DNA of 64,000 nt. Source: Paenibacillus terrigena DSM 21567. Lineage in GTDB: Bacteria > Bacillota > Bacilli > Paenibacillales > Paenibacillaceae. The notes beneath the pieces were generated by a model. It had not been told where the DNA came from, did not search any database, and was given only the letters and a program-made list of their open reading frames with translations. This document shows positions 1 through 7,692 of the stretch, in pieces (positions within the stretch are counted from its first letter, which is position 1; every line of letters starts with the position of its first letter). Where the stretch lies: assembly GCF_000374845.1 (NCBI RefSeq), contig NZ_KB895416.1, forward strand, positions 62,001 to 126,000, written 5' to 3'. Both the position numbers and the translations under genes were made by a program.

Positions 1-29
1 TTATCGTCAGAATGCAGGATCGGAGTTGA
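1..29 (+). CDS. 3' end of an upstream gene (partial)
   Basis: An open frame runs from the window edge to a TGA at 27-29, immediately before the eutL start codon. Only eight residues (IVRMQDRS) are visible, so no product can be named. The tight junction fits an upstream eut gene in the same operon, but that is inference. Confidence 0.3.
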
Positions 30-692
30 ATGCTTGTGATGGATAAGCCCATTCGAGCCGTACCGCTCGCCGTTCGCGTAATCCCGAATGTGGATGCAGG
101 ATTGGCAGCACAGCTGGAGCTACCCCCTACAGTCCGCAGCTTGGGATTGATTACATCTACGATCGATGACGTCGGTTATACGGCAATCGATGAAGCGACG
201 AAGCGTGCGGATGTGGACGTCGTCTATGCAAAGTCATTCTATGCCGGATCAGGCCATGCATCAGGGCCGCTATCGGGTGAATTTATCGGGATGATCGGTG
301 GAACGAGTCCGGATGAGGTGCAGAGCGGCCTCTCTGCCGCAATTGATGTCATGGAAACTGGCGCATGCTTCTACGCGCTTAATGCCGAGGCGACACATGC
401 CTATTATGCGCATGTCGTCTCTCGAACAGGTAGGTACTTATCACGCATTGCGGGTATCCGCGAAGGTGAGCCACTCGCCTACTTGATCGCCCCTCCGCTC
501 GAAGCGATGATCGGATTGGATGCGGCCTTGAAGGCGGCAGATGTGAAGCTGCAGACCTTCTACGGTCCACCGACAGAGACGAACTTTGCAGGCGGACTTT
601 TAACAGGCAGTCAATCGGCTTGTACAGCTGCAGCGGAGGCGTTCCGTGCTGCGGTACACGACGTTGCACGTAGCCCACAGTACATGCGATGA
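30..692 (+). CDS. eutL: EutL, trimeric microcompartment shell protein
   Basis: This is the trimeric, double-BMC-domain shell protein of the ethanolamine microcompartment, thought to form gated pores in the facets. The roughly 220-residue length is the family length. Recognisable EutL segments are the N-terminal PPTVRSLGLIT, the central HVVSRTGRYLS, then LAYLIAPPLEAMIGLDAALK and the C-terminal FAGGLLTGSQSACTAA. A second ATG nine bases downstream (39) is equally placed relative to the GGAG at 22-25, so the start is uncertain by three codons. It is followed 18 bases later by a BMC hexamer gene with its own AGGAGG site, and sits in a same-strand eut operon. No unusual features were seen. Confidence 0.96.
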   Translation: MLVMDKPIRAVPLAVRVIPNVDAGLAAQLELPPTVRSLGLITSTIDDVGYTAIDEATKRADVDVVYAKSFYAGSGHASGPLSGEFIGMIGGTSPDEVQSGLSAAIDVMETGACFYALNAEATHAYYAHVVSRTGRYLSRIAGIREGEPLAYLIAPPLEAMIGLDAALKAADVKLQTFYGPPTETNFAGGLLTGSQSACTAAAEAFRAAVHDVARSPQYMR

Positions 693-710
693 GGGTAGAG
701 GAGGTAGCGT

Positions 711-998
711 ATGAGCGGTAAACATGAGGCGTTAGGCATGATCGAGACGTGGGGAATTCCCGCCTTGATCGCTGCATCGGATGCGGCCGCCAAAGCCGCA
801 GATGTACGTGTCGTTACGCTGGAGAAGGCGGATGCTGGAATCGTCACGATCTATTTGGTCGGGGATGTGGCTTCCGTTCGAGCAGCGGTTGATGCAGGGC
901 AGGAAGCGGCAAGACAAGTCGGCAAGCTGTTAAGTGCGCATGTCATTGCAAGACCGGATCTGCAGGTGCGAGATCGGATCTATCCGAATCCGGAGTAA
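711..998 (+). CDS. BMC-domain hexameric shell protein (EutM/PduA type), copy 1
   Basis: A 95-residue single BMC domain (Pfam 00936 type) that would form hexameric facet tiles. It opens with EALGMIETWGIPALIAASDAAAKAADV and ends with a short LLSAHVIARP tail, both typical of EutM/PduA. It lacks the C-terminal helical extension of EutK. It differs from the second hexamer gene at 2542: the loop before IVTIYLVGDV reads KADA here but has a GGG stretch in copy 2. The pore may therefore differ. It follows eutL and is 12 bases upstream of eutE. AGGAGG lies about 8 bases before the ATG. I cannot choose a EutM or EutK name for it, so no symbol is given. Confidence 0.93.
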   Translation: MSGKHEALGMIETWGIPALIAASDAAAKAADVRVVTLEKADAGIVTIYLVGDVASVRAAVDAGQEAARQVGKLLSAHVIARPDLQVRDRIYPNPE

Positions 999-1010
999 GG
1001 AGGAGACCCT

Positions 1011-2489
1011 ATGGGATTCGATATTGATTTACAATCCATACAAGAAGTACGTGATGCCTTACAGCGTGCGAAGGCTGCGCAAGCGCAGCTGGAGGCGATG
1101 AGCCAAGTGCAGATCGACGCCGTGATTGCGGAGATGGCAGGCGAAGTCCGGCGGTCTGCTTCAGCATTGGCCGAGCTTGCCGTTCAAGAGACAGGCTTCG
1201 GTAATGTGCCGGATAAAGCTGCGAAAAACTTGTTCGTGGCCGATTCGATCTACCCCTCGATCGAATCGATGAAGACTGTTGGGATCATTCACCGGGATGA
1301 GGAACGCAAAGTATGGGAAATTGCCCAGCCTGTTGGTGTTATTGCCGGCATCGTGCCGTCTACGAATCCGACCTCAACCGTCATGTTCAAGGCGATGATC
1401 GCACTCAAAGCACGTAACAGCATCGTATTCAGTCCACATCCAGGGGCGAAGCAATGTTCCTTCGAAGCAGCGTCTCGGATGCAAGTGGCGGCAGAACGGG
1501 CAGGCGCACCGCCGCACAGTATTCAATGTCTCACACTTCCAACACTAGAAGCAAGCAAAGAACTCATGACGCACCGGGATACGGATCTGATCCTCGCCAC
1601 GGGCGGCACCGCAATGGTAAAGGCCGCTTACAGCTCTGGCAAACCTGCATACGGCGTCGGTCCGGGCAACGTCCCGGTCTACATTCATCGCAGTGCGGAT
1701 GTGGAGCAAGCCGCATCACGCATCATTCGCAGTAAGACGTTCGATTACGGCACCATATGTGCTTCGGAGCAGGCGTTAGTCGTTGATCAGGTTGTTAAAT
1801 CAGCGATTATCGATGCGTTCATCCGTCGTGGGGCGTATACGCTATCTCATGCGGAGAAACGAGCGATCGAAGGACTCATCCTCCGAAACGGCGGCCTGAA
1901 TTCGCAGATTGTCGGCAAATCTCCCGAAGCGATTGCTGCACTCGCTGGCATCACAATTCCGGCTCACACGACCGTATTCATCGCGGAGGAAGAGGAAATC
2001 GGCAAGCATGCCCCTTTTTCAATCGAGAAGCTGTGTCCGATTCTTGCGCTCTATACGGTGCAGGATGAAACGGAAGGCTGTACGTTATGCAAAAAGCTGC
2101 TCGAGCTGGGCGGATTAGGTCATACACTGGGGATTCATGCGACAGATTTTCAAGTGATCGAAGCGTTCGGTCTGGAGAAGCCGGCCTCGCGAATCGTCGT
2201 CAATTCGGGAACTACCTTCGGCGGCATCGGCATGAGTACGGGGATCTTTCCCTCCTTAACGCTCGGCTGCGGCTCGTATGGCAATAATATTACGTCCGAC
2301 AATATTGGTCCGCAGCATTTGATGAACGTGAAGCGGGTTGCTTTTCACATGCAAGACATTCCTGAGCGAGAACCCGTACAGCCTGTGACAGTCGCCACTG
2401 ATCATGATACGAAGCCAGCAATCAGCATAAGCCGGGAAGATGTGATGGAAATTGTAAAAAGAGTGCTAGCCGAAGTAGAGCGTTCATAG
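1011..2489 (+). CDS. eutE: EutE, CoA-acylating acetaldehyde dehydrogenase
   Basis: It oxidises acetaldehyde with NAD and CoA to acetyl-CoA in the microcompartment lumen. The 492-residue ALDH-fold protein shows QPVGVIAGIVPSTNPTSTV near the N terminus, a GVGPGNVPVYI cofactor region and the nucleophile Cys250 in GTICASEQ. After the catalytic core there is a linker rich in charged and Thr residues, then a terminal amphipathic helix (SREDVMEIVKRVLAEVE). This tail resembles BMC encapsulation peptides; in some enterobacterial homologues the peptide is N-terminal. GGAG precedes the ATG. It is co-directional with the shell genes on both sides. The enzyme call is firm; the targeting role of the tail is inference. 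Confidence 0.96.
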   Translation: MGFDIDLQSIQEVRDALQRAKAAQAQLEAMSQVQIDAVIAEMAGEVRRSASALAELAVQETGFGNVPDKAAKNLFVADSIYPSIESMKTVGIIHRDEERKVWEIAQPVGVIAGIVPSTNPTSTVMFKAMIALKARNSIVFSPHPGAKQCSFEAASRMQVAAERAGAPPHSIQCLTLPTLEASKELMTHRDTDLILATGGTAMVKAAYSSGKPAYGVGPGNVPVYIHRSADVEQAASRIIRSKTFDYGTICASEQALVVDQVVKSAIIDAFIRRGAYTLSHAEKRAIEGLILRNGGLNSQIVGKSPEAIAALAGITIPAHTTVFIAEEEEIGKHAPFSIEKLCPILALYTVQDETEGCTLCKKLLELGGLGHTLGIHATDFQVIEAFGLEKPASRIVVNSGTTFGGIGMSTGIFPSLTLGCGSYGNNITSDNIGPQHLMNVKRVAFHMQDIPEREPVQPVTVATDHDTKPAISISREDVMEIVKRVLAEVERS

Positions 2490-2541
2490 AATGGGGTAAT
2501 TGGCTCGTCCGAATTGTAAAATCGCGAAGGAGGCGTATTAA

Positions 2542-2829
2542 ATGGCTGGAGAAATGTCGGCATTAGGCATGATTGAGACAAAAGGGTTAGTCGGAGCGGT
2601 GGAAGCCGCGGATGCCATGGTCAAGGCAGCGAATGTGAAGCTGATCGGGAAAGTTCATGTCGGTGGTGGACTCGTGACTGTAATGGTTCGCGGCGATGTT
2701 GGCGCAGTAAAAGCAGCAACCGATTCGGGCGCAGCAGCAGCGGAGAAAATTGGCGAGTTAATCTCGGTTCATGTCATTCCGCGTCCACATTCGGATATTG
2801 AGCATATTTTGCCTAAATTAGAAGGGTAG
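2542..2829 (+). CDS. eutM: EutM, hexameric microcompartment shell protein
   Basis: A 95-residue single BMC-domain protein that is nearly canonical Eut[29 protein letters not shown], then [42 protein letters not shown] when read through the protein. Hexamers of this family form the main facet and a small central pore. The gene has a strong AAGGAGG before ATG 2542. The 52-base gap after eutE shows no convincing terminator or ANTAR-type paired hairpin. It is the closer of the two BMC-H genes to known EutM. Confidence 0.95.
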   Translation: MAGEMSALGMIETKGLVGAVEAADAMVKAANVKLIGKVHVGGGLVTVMVRGDVGAVKAATDSGAAAAEKIGELISVHVIPRPHSDIEHILPKLEG

Positions 2830-2840
2830 TCTGATCGGTT

Positions 2841-3593
2841 ATGGGGATTGTGACTGAATCGAGCTTAAGGGCGATGCTCCCATCGGGAATTCCGAATCCG
2901 TTTACATTAGAGCCGAATGGGAAGCTGACGCCGGCAGCCGCAGATTTTCTGAAATCGAGAGGGATTAAGGTCAGGTTCACGAGTGAGATGGACGCATCAC
3001 GATCGACCGTAGCATTTCCGTTGATCCCGGTTGGGGTATCGAACCGTCATGTTCATTTGTCGAAGCTGCACATGGAACAGCTCTTTGGCACGGGCGTGTC
3101 GTTGACACCTGATCGTCCTCTATCTCAGCCAGGTCAATATGCGGCGATGGAGAAGGTTACTTTACGCACAGCGAGAAGTGAAATTCGAGGTGTTCGCGTG
3201 CTCGGACCTACCCGGGAAGAGACACAAGTGGAAATATCGCGTACAGACGGGTTTCAGCTTGGATTGCAGGCGCCGCTCCGATTATCTGGCGATACGGCGA
3301 ATACACCCGGAGTCACGCTCATTGGCCCCGCAGGGCAAGTGCATCTGGATCATGGGGTGATCGTCGCCAAATGCCATGTTCATATGTCCCCCTCCGATGC
3401 TGCTGTTCTTCGAGTGAAGTCTGGGGATACCCTTATGCTGCGAACGCTGCATACGCAGGGGAGACCGCTTATTTTCCCATCTGTGGTGGTACGTGTGCAT
3501 GAGCGATATGTGCTTGATTTCCATATAGACATGGATGAAGCCAATGCGGCAGGGCTGCATACGGGAAATCACGTTGAAGTTATTACACCTTGA
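2841..3593 (+). CDS. pduL: PduL-type phosphate acyltransferase with extra N-terminal module
   Basis: It converts acetyl-CoA and phosphate to acetyl-phosphate, recycling CoA inside the shell, and here occupies the role of EutD. PduL hallmarks are the metal-binding GVSNRHVHLS (around residue 65) and a second block, DHGVIVAKCHVHMSP. At 250 residues it is longer than many PduL proteins. The extra part is the first 45 or so residues, with VTESSLRAML and KLTPAAADFLKSRGIKV. That segment resembles the tail of the next gene product and of other Eut proteins, and it replaces the usual short encapsulation peptide. It starts 11 bases after eutM. The next frame overlaps its stop. Confidence 0.92.
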   Translation: MGIVTESSLRAMLPSGIPNPFTLEPNGKLTPAAADFLKSRGIKVRFTSEMDASRSTVAFPLIPVGVSNRHVHLSKLHMEQLFGTGVSLTPDRPLSQPGQYAAMEKVTLRTARSEIRGVRVLGPTREETQVEISRTDGFQLGLQAPLRLSGDTANTPGVTLIGPAGQVHLDHGVIVAKCHVHMSPSDAAVLRVKSGDTLMLRTLHTQGRPLIFPSVVVRVHERYVLDFHIDMDEANAAGLHTGNHVEVITP

Positions 3594-4429
3594 AGGGGAA
3601 GAAGGCGATTCCGTTGGATCTGACACAAACGGTGGAGCAGCTGGTTCGCGAATTGCTGCGATCCATGCCTAAAGCCGATAAGCCGTCTCCGCAGGTCTTG
3701 TATATTCTGAATGATTCACGTGCTGCTGACCTCTATCTGGATCATTTCGTGACGCTGAAGCAAGCAGGCGTAGCACATGATTTGCTCCTGCTCGATGGTG
3801 AGGCTTCCGGTTGGATTGGAACACAGTGCATTGAGTGTACAGGGGCGGGCAAATGCATCGCTATGGACGAATTTGCACCAGCGCCTCTTGAGCTGCCACA
3901 GCGTTATGCGGCCATTGTCGTTCCGGAGCTTGATCTGGACCAGGCTTCTCGCATCGTGCACGGCTTGAAGGGGACCGTCTTGTCCGAGCTTGTGTATGCG
4001 GCACTGCTCATAAGCAAACCCGTCTTCATCCCTTCGGATGGGAGCGGGATTTCACGGGCGAACCGCCGTACTCTGCAAGTCACTGCATTGCCGCCTGGTT
4101 ACGACAAACGTTATCGTACAAAGCTGCGGGAGCTGCAAGAGATTGGCGTTCAGCTGGCGGATTTCAATCAATTAGCTGAGCGGATCATCGCTGCGCTGCT
4201 ACCGGAGCAGACCGTTGATTCACCGCTGGAGCATAAATCGGGCAGTGCTGTGTTCGAAGGAAGACTGCTAACGGCTTCGGAGGCGGCTCGGCTGCTTAGC
4301 CATCGTAAGTGTCATGTGTTATCCGTTGCAAGAGGGACACTGATCTCGCCGCTTGCCCGAGATGTCCTTCGGGAGCATAGAGCTGAACTTCGATTCGTAG
4401 ATGAGGTGAAGAACGATGTTCCTCGGTAA
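3590..4429 (+). CDS. Flavoprotein-like microcompartment accessory protein
   Basis: The function is unknown. The 279-residue product has an N-terminal Rossmann-like region and a block, YAAIVVPELDLDQASRIVHG with LVYAALLISKPVFIP, that resembles the flavoprotein-like proteins found in many BMC operons. The C terminus (LLTASEAARLL to ARGTLISPLARDVLREHRAEL) is a small Eut-type module also seen at the PduL N terminus. A CxxC-like pair of cysteines sits in CIECTGAGKC. The longest frame starts at TTG 3590 and overlaps the PduL stop by four bases, but TTG 3614 is preceded by AGAAGG with good spacing and may be the true start. It overlaps eutN by 14 bases. The flavin-binding idea is inference. Confidence 0.8.
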   Translation: MKGKKAIPLDLTQTVEQLVRELLRSMPKADKPSPQVLYILNDSRAADLYLDHFVTLKQAGVAHDLLLLDGEASGWIGTQCIECTGAGKCIAMDEFAPAPLELPQRYAAIVVPELDLDQASRIVHGLKGTVLSELVYAALLISKPVFIPSDGSGISRANRRTLQVTALPPGYDKRYRTKLRELQEIGVQLADFNQLAERIIAALLPEQTVDSPLEHKSGSAVFEGRLLTASEAARLLSHRKCHVLSVARGTLISPLARDVLREHRAELRFVDEVKNDVPR

Positions 4430-4736
4430 AGTGCTCGGCAGTGTCTGGGCGACGCATAAGGAGAGCGGAATGGAGAATCTGAAGCTAATGATCGTTCAAC
4501 CGATGAGTTTCAAAGGGCAAGCGCAAGGCAGTACCGTGATCGCGGCTGATCGGATCGGTGCGGGTATTGGGGAGAATGTGATCGTATCGCGTGGGAACCC
4601 GGCGCGGATGCTATTCGATAATCGAAGCGTACCGATTGATGCCATTGTCGTCGGCATTGTCGATGCCTACGAACTGTCGGATGAAGTCATCATGTTCCAC
4701 GAAAGTACAGGAGAGGGAGGGGAGACGAATGAGTGA
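4416..4736 (+). CDS. eutN: EutN, pentameric microcompartment vertex protein
   Basis: A 106-residue EutN/CcmL-type protein that closes the vertices of the shell as pentamers. The N-terminal MFLGKVLGSVWATHK and the KLMIVQP strand are diagnostic. It continues with GAGIGENVIVSRG and PIDAIVVGIVDAYEL. It is slightly longer than the usual 90-100 residues because of an acidic tail. Its start overlaps the previous gene by 14 bases and its stop overlaps the eutS start by eight bases, which suggests translational coupling. Confidence 0.94.
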   Translation: MFLGKVLGSVWATHKESGMENLKLMIVQPMSFKGQAQGSTVIAADRIGAGIGENVIVSRGNPARMLFDNRSVPIDAIVVGIVDAYELSDEVIMFHESTGEGGETNE

Positions 4737-5070
4737 ACAGAAGCAGCGAGTCGTGCAGGAATATGTACCTGGCAAACAGGTGACCCTCGCGCATGTAATC
4801 GCGAACCCCGATCCTATCCTCTATACGAAGCTGGGGCTCCATGATGCCGGTGCGATCGGTATCCTCACGCTGACGCCGACGGAGACGTCGATTATTGCTG
4901 CGGACATTGCGACGAAGGCTGCCGATGTCGCACTGGGGTATTTGGATCGGTTCACAGGATCGCTGGTGATCACAGGCGAAGTGGCTGCCGTGGAAATGGC
5001 AATGGAAGCGATCAATTCTTTTCTCTCCGGCAAGTTGTTATATACCCCCGCGTTATTGACGAGGTCCTGA
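4729..5070 (+). CDS. eutS: EutS, circularly permuted BMC shell protein
   Basis: A 113-residue shell hexamer of the bent, circularly permuted BMC class. The conserved core LHDAGAIGILTLTPTETSIIAADIATKAADV is plain, followed by RFTGSLVITGEVAAVEMA. The ATG at 4729 was chosen over longer in-frame possibilities because it sits 5 bases after GAGGGGAG and yields the family start (MSEQKQRVVQEYVPGKQVTLAHVI). It overlaps eutN by eight bases and is followed one base later by eutP. Established knowledge: the bend in EutS breaks hexamer symmetry at facet edges. Confidence 0.95.
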   Translation: MSEQKQRVVQEYVPGKQVTLAHVIANPDPILYTKLGLHDAGAIGILTLTPTETSIIAADIATKAADVALGYLDRFTGSLVITGEVAAVEMAMEAINSFLSGKLLYTPALLTRS

Positions 5071-5071
5071 T

Positions 5072-5521
5072 ATGGTGAAACCCAAAAAACGTGTCATGTT
5101 GATCGGATCCGTCGGCGCTGGCAAATCGACCCTGCTCCAAGCGTTATTCGAAGATGAGCTACCGGCGCGCAAGACGCAGAGTCTGGAATTTCGGGATTGG
5201 ATCATCGATACCCCTGGCGAATACACCGAAAATCCAATGTACTACCGATCCTTGATGGCGACCTCATTCGAAGCGGGTCTGCTCCTCATCGTGCAGGACG
5301 CGACGGCTAGACATATCGCGCTGCCACCAGGATTTGCAGGTGGGTTCCCGATTCCAGCGATGGGCGTCATTACGAAGATGGACCACCCCGAAGCGGATCT
5401 GATTCGTGCGGAATCGCTCATTCGCATCGCACTGCCGGAAGGGGAATTATGGCAGACGTCTTCCATCACGAAGCATAATATTGATGCCTTGCGTGGGCGC
5501 TTGACCTTCCTTCTTACCTAA
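5072..5521 (+). CDS. eutP: EutP/PduV-family P-loop protein
   Basis: A 149-residue small P-loop NTPase with Walker A GSVGAGKS at residues 12-19, a DTPGEY switch region near residue 50 and a TKMD guanine-specificity-like motif. Salmonella EutP has been described as an acetate kinase, and the related PduV has been linked to microcompartment positioning. Either would fit here, because PduL upstream produces acetyl-phosphate and no ackA-like gene is present in the operon. The start codon lies one base after the eutS stop, and GTG 5075 is an alternative start. Confidence 0.9.
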   Translation: MVKPKKRVMLIGSVGAGKSTLLQALFEDELPARKTQSLEFRDWIIDTPGEYTENPMYYRSLMATSFEAGLLLIVQDATARHIALPPGFAGGFPIPAMGVITKMDHPEADLIRAESLIRIALPEGELWQTSSITKHNIDALRGRLTFLLT

Positions 5522-5569
5522 TCCATCTCATTCTTGGCGCTAGTCATTGTAGAAAGGGGAATCTGTCGG

Positions 5570-7036
5570 ATGTCATCACAGACGCATCTTCAGAAGCTCT
5601 GTCTTGAGCATACGGAACTACGGCCAGAGGATATCCAAATCCTCGGAACGCTGGCAGCTCAGCTTCCCATGATGGCAGATTTGTCTCAAGCGGACCTATT
5701 CATTGACTGTCTATCGCGAGATAGAGAGTCCGCAATTGTCGTGGCTGAGGCGAAGCCGACGACGGCATCAAGTCTATACCTTGGCTCCGTCATCGGACAA
5801 TTCGCGTACGCCCAGCATGAACCTGCCGTCATGTATTGCTTGCTCTCTGGCAAGCCTGTGACAGGGTCACGAGCGATTTCACAGGAGCAGAAGGAAATGC
5901 AGCAGAACGTCGTTCCGATTCAGAATCAACAGGGCCAACCGATTGGCGTGTTGATTCTGGAGCGTGATATTACGCACGAGGTACAGCAGGAGATGAACGT
6001 CGCTTTCCTGAAGGAGAAGACGGAACAGCTCGGTAAAACCTTGCTGCATCTGGCATTACAGGAGGATCGGACCACAGGCTTGATGCATGAAGGAATGATT
6101 CTGTTCGATGCAGAGCGGCACGTAACCTATTCGAATCGGAGCGCGGAAGCATGGCTGATGAGACTCGGAATGACGGAAGAGCTCGAAGTCAGACGATGGC
6201 TCACATCGTTATTGCCGAAGGAACGGAATGTGCTCCAGAATCAAATGCTGACCCATGAAGTAGTGAGCGGAACGTACGCACTGGAGGTCAAGTCCATGCT
6301 GCTCTATGAGGAGGGCCATCCAGTCGGCGGTCTGCTGCTCATCCGTGATTTGTCGGAGCTGAAGGAACGAGAGAAAGAGCTTGTACTCAAGTCTGCTTTT
6401 ATCCAAGAAATGCATCATCGGGTCAAAAATAATCTCCAGACCGTCGCGGGACTCCTTCGGCTGCAGGTGAGGCGTACGCAGCATGAGGAAGTGAAGCAGA
6501 CGTACCGGGATATGATTCAACGGATGAACAGCATCGCGTTGATCCATGATATTTTGGCGTATAAAGGGCTGGATCAGATTAATCTGTACGAAGTTATCCA
6601 TCGTCTCTGCCCGATGGTGATTCATTCGCTTACGGATCCAGATCAGAACATACGCTGTGATCTTCCAGCAATGCTGACCTTATGGATCGAGCCTGAACAA
6701 GCTACCACTCTAGCACTCATCGTGACGGAGCTGATTCAGAATAGTATCAAGCACGGCTTTGGAGACGCCATGAACCAGGAACCGATCATTACGATAACCC
6801 TTCATCAGTCGGCTGATATGGTCACGATGGCACTTATCGATAATGGCGCGGGTATTCATATGCCAAATAGAGAGACAAGTGTCTCAGCGAGGGGCGGGTC
6901 CCATTTTGGCTTAAATATGGTACGGACACTAGCTCAAGGGCAGTTGAACGGGACTTTTCGCTTCGAGGGTACCGAGCACGGGGCGGTCGCAGAGCTGCAA
7001 TTTCCGCTATCGAATGGGGGGAGGGAGTCGGAATGA
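5570..7036 (+). CDS. eutW: EutW, ethanolamine-sensing histidine kinase
   Basis: A soluble sensor kinase, 488 residues from ATG 5570, chosen because GAAAGGGG lies about 10 bases before it; an upstream TTG at 5534 has no such site. The N-terminal half is a sensory region with a PAS-like segment (EGMILFDAERHVTYSNRSAEAWL). The kinase core is of the HisKA_2 class: EMHHRVKNNLQTVAGLLRLQ, with the phospho-accepting His at about residue 283, then an ATPase domain with LIVTELIQNSIKHGF and DNGAGI. In enterococci and listeriae EutW responds to ethanolamine and phosphorylates EutV. It overlaps eutV by ATGA. No membrane segment is visible, which suits a cytoplasmic metabolite sensor. Confidence 0.93.
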   Translation: MSSQTHLQKLCLEHTELRPEDIQILGTLAAQLPMMADLSQADLFIDCLSRDRESAIVVAEAKPTTASSLYLGSVIGQFAYAQHEPAVMYCLLSGKPVTGSRAISQEQKEMQQNVVPIQNQQGQPIGVLILERDITHEVQQEMNVAFLKEKTEQLGKTLLHLALQEDRTTGLMHEGMILFDAERHVTYSNRSAEAWLMRLGMTEELEVRRWLTSLLPKERNVLQNQMLTHEVVSGTYALEVKSMLLYEEGHPVGGLLLIRDLSELKEREKELVLKSAFIQEMHHRVKNNLQTVAGLLRLQVRRTQHEEVKQTYRDMIQRMNSIALIHDILAYKGLDQINLYEVIHRLCPMVIHSLTDPDQNIRCDLPAMLTLWIEPEQATTLALIVTELIQNSIKHGFGDAMNQEPIITITLHQSADMVTMALIDNGAGIHMPNRETSVSARGGSHFGLNMVRTLAQGQLNGTFRFEGTEHGAVAELQFPLSNGGRESE

Positions 7037-7692
7037 ATCATGTTGCAGCGACAATAAAAACGACCTTGATTGTCGACGATGATGCGCTCATTCGAATGGA
7101 TTTGCGAGAAATGCTCGCGGAGTACGGATACGAGGTCGTAGGGGAAGCGCGGAATGGGGAAGAAGCGATAGAAATGGCGCATCGTTTACAACCGGGATTG
7201 ATTCTTATGGATGTCAAAATGCCCTTACAGAGCGGAATTCAAGCGGCAAGACGAATTCATAAGATGAGTGATCGCTGGCCGCAAGGCTCTCCTGCTGTCA
7301 TACTGTTAACCGCTTATAGCGATATGACTTATGTTGAACAAGCGAAGGAAGCGGGCGTTACGGCTTATCTCGTGAAGCCTGTGACAGAGGAGCGACTCAT
7401 CCCAGCGGTTGAAGTTGCTTGCGGGCAGCGGGCACAATTCTTGCGAGTGAAGCAGGAGCTGCAAACGCTTAGACAGTCTCTAGAGGATCGGAAGTGGATT
7501 GAACGTGCGAAAGGCAGATTAATGACGGAGCATGGTCTCATGGAGGAGCACGCCTATTCTTGGCTGCGAGAGCAGAGTATGAGAGAACGGATATCGATGG
7601 TCGGACTGGCGATGCAGATCGTACAAGAACCGTTGAATGATGTCCCGGAAGGGTATGGGGGCCATGGCACAACGGGAAAGAGCGTCCTATGA
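7033..7692 (+). CDS. eutV: EutV, ANTAR-domain response regulator (antiterminator)
   Basis: It is an RNA-binding response regulator. The receiver domain (LIVDDDALIRMDL) has the phospho-acceptor Asp60 in LILMDVKMP and the conserved Lys in AYLVKPV. The C terminus is an ANTAR domain: RKWIERAKGRLMTEHGLMEEHAYSWLREQSM. In Firmicutes, phosphorylated EutV dimers bind paired hairpins in eut leaders and prevent termination. Both ends overlap neighbours by ATGA (eutW upstream, eutA downstream). The target hairpins were not found in the gaps inside this operon, so they probably lie upstream of the window. Confidence 0.95.
   Translation: MNHVAATIKTTLIVDDDALIRMDLREMLAEYGYEVVGEARNGEEAIEMAHRLQPGLILMDVKMPLQSGIQAARRIHKMSDRWPQGSPAVILLTAYSDMTYVEQAKEAGVTAYLVKPVTEERLIPAVEVACGQRAQFLRVKQELQTLRQSLEDRKWIERAKGRLMTEHGLMEEHAYSWLREQSMRERISMVGLAMQIVQEPLNDVPEGYGGHGTTGKSVL

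Noticed and set aside
379-777. A 132-codon minus-strand frame across eutL and the first BMC gene
   Set aside because: It is antisense to two clear shell-protein genes and has no start signal.
5534-5569. TTG 5534 as the start of eutW
   Set aside because: No ribosome site; ATG 5570 has GAAAGGGG upstream.
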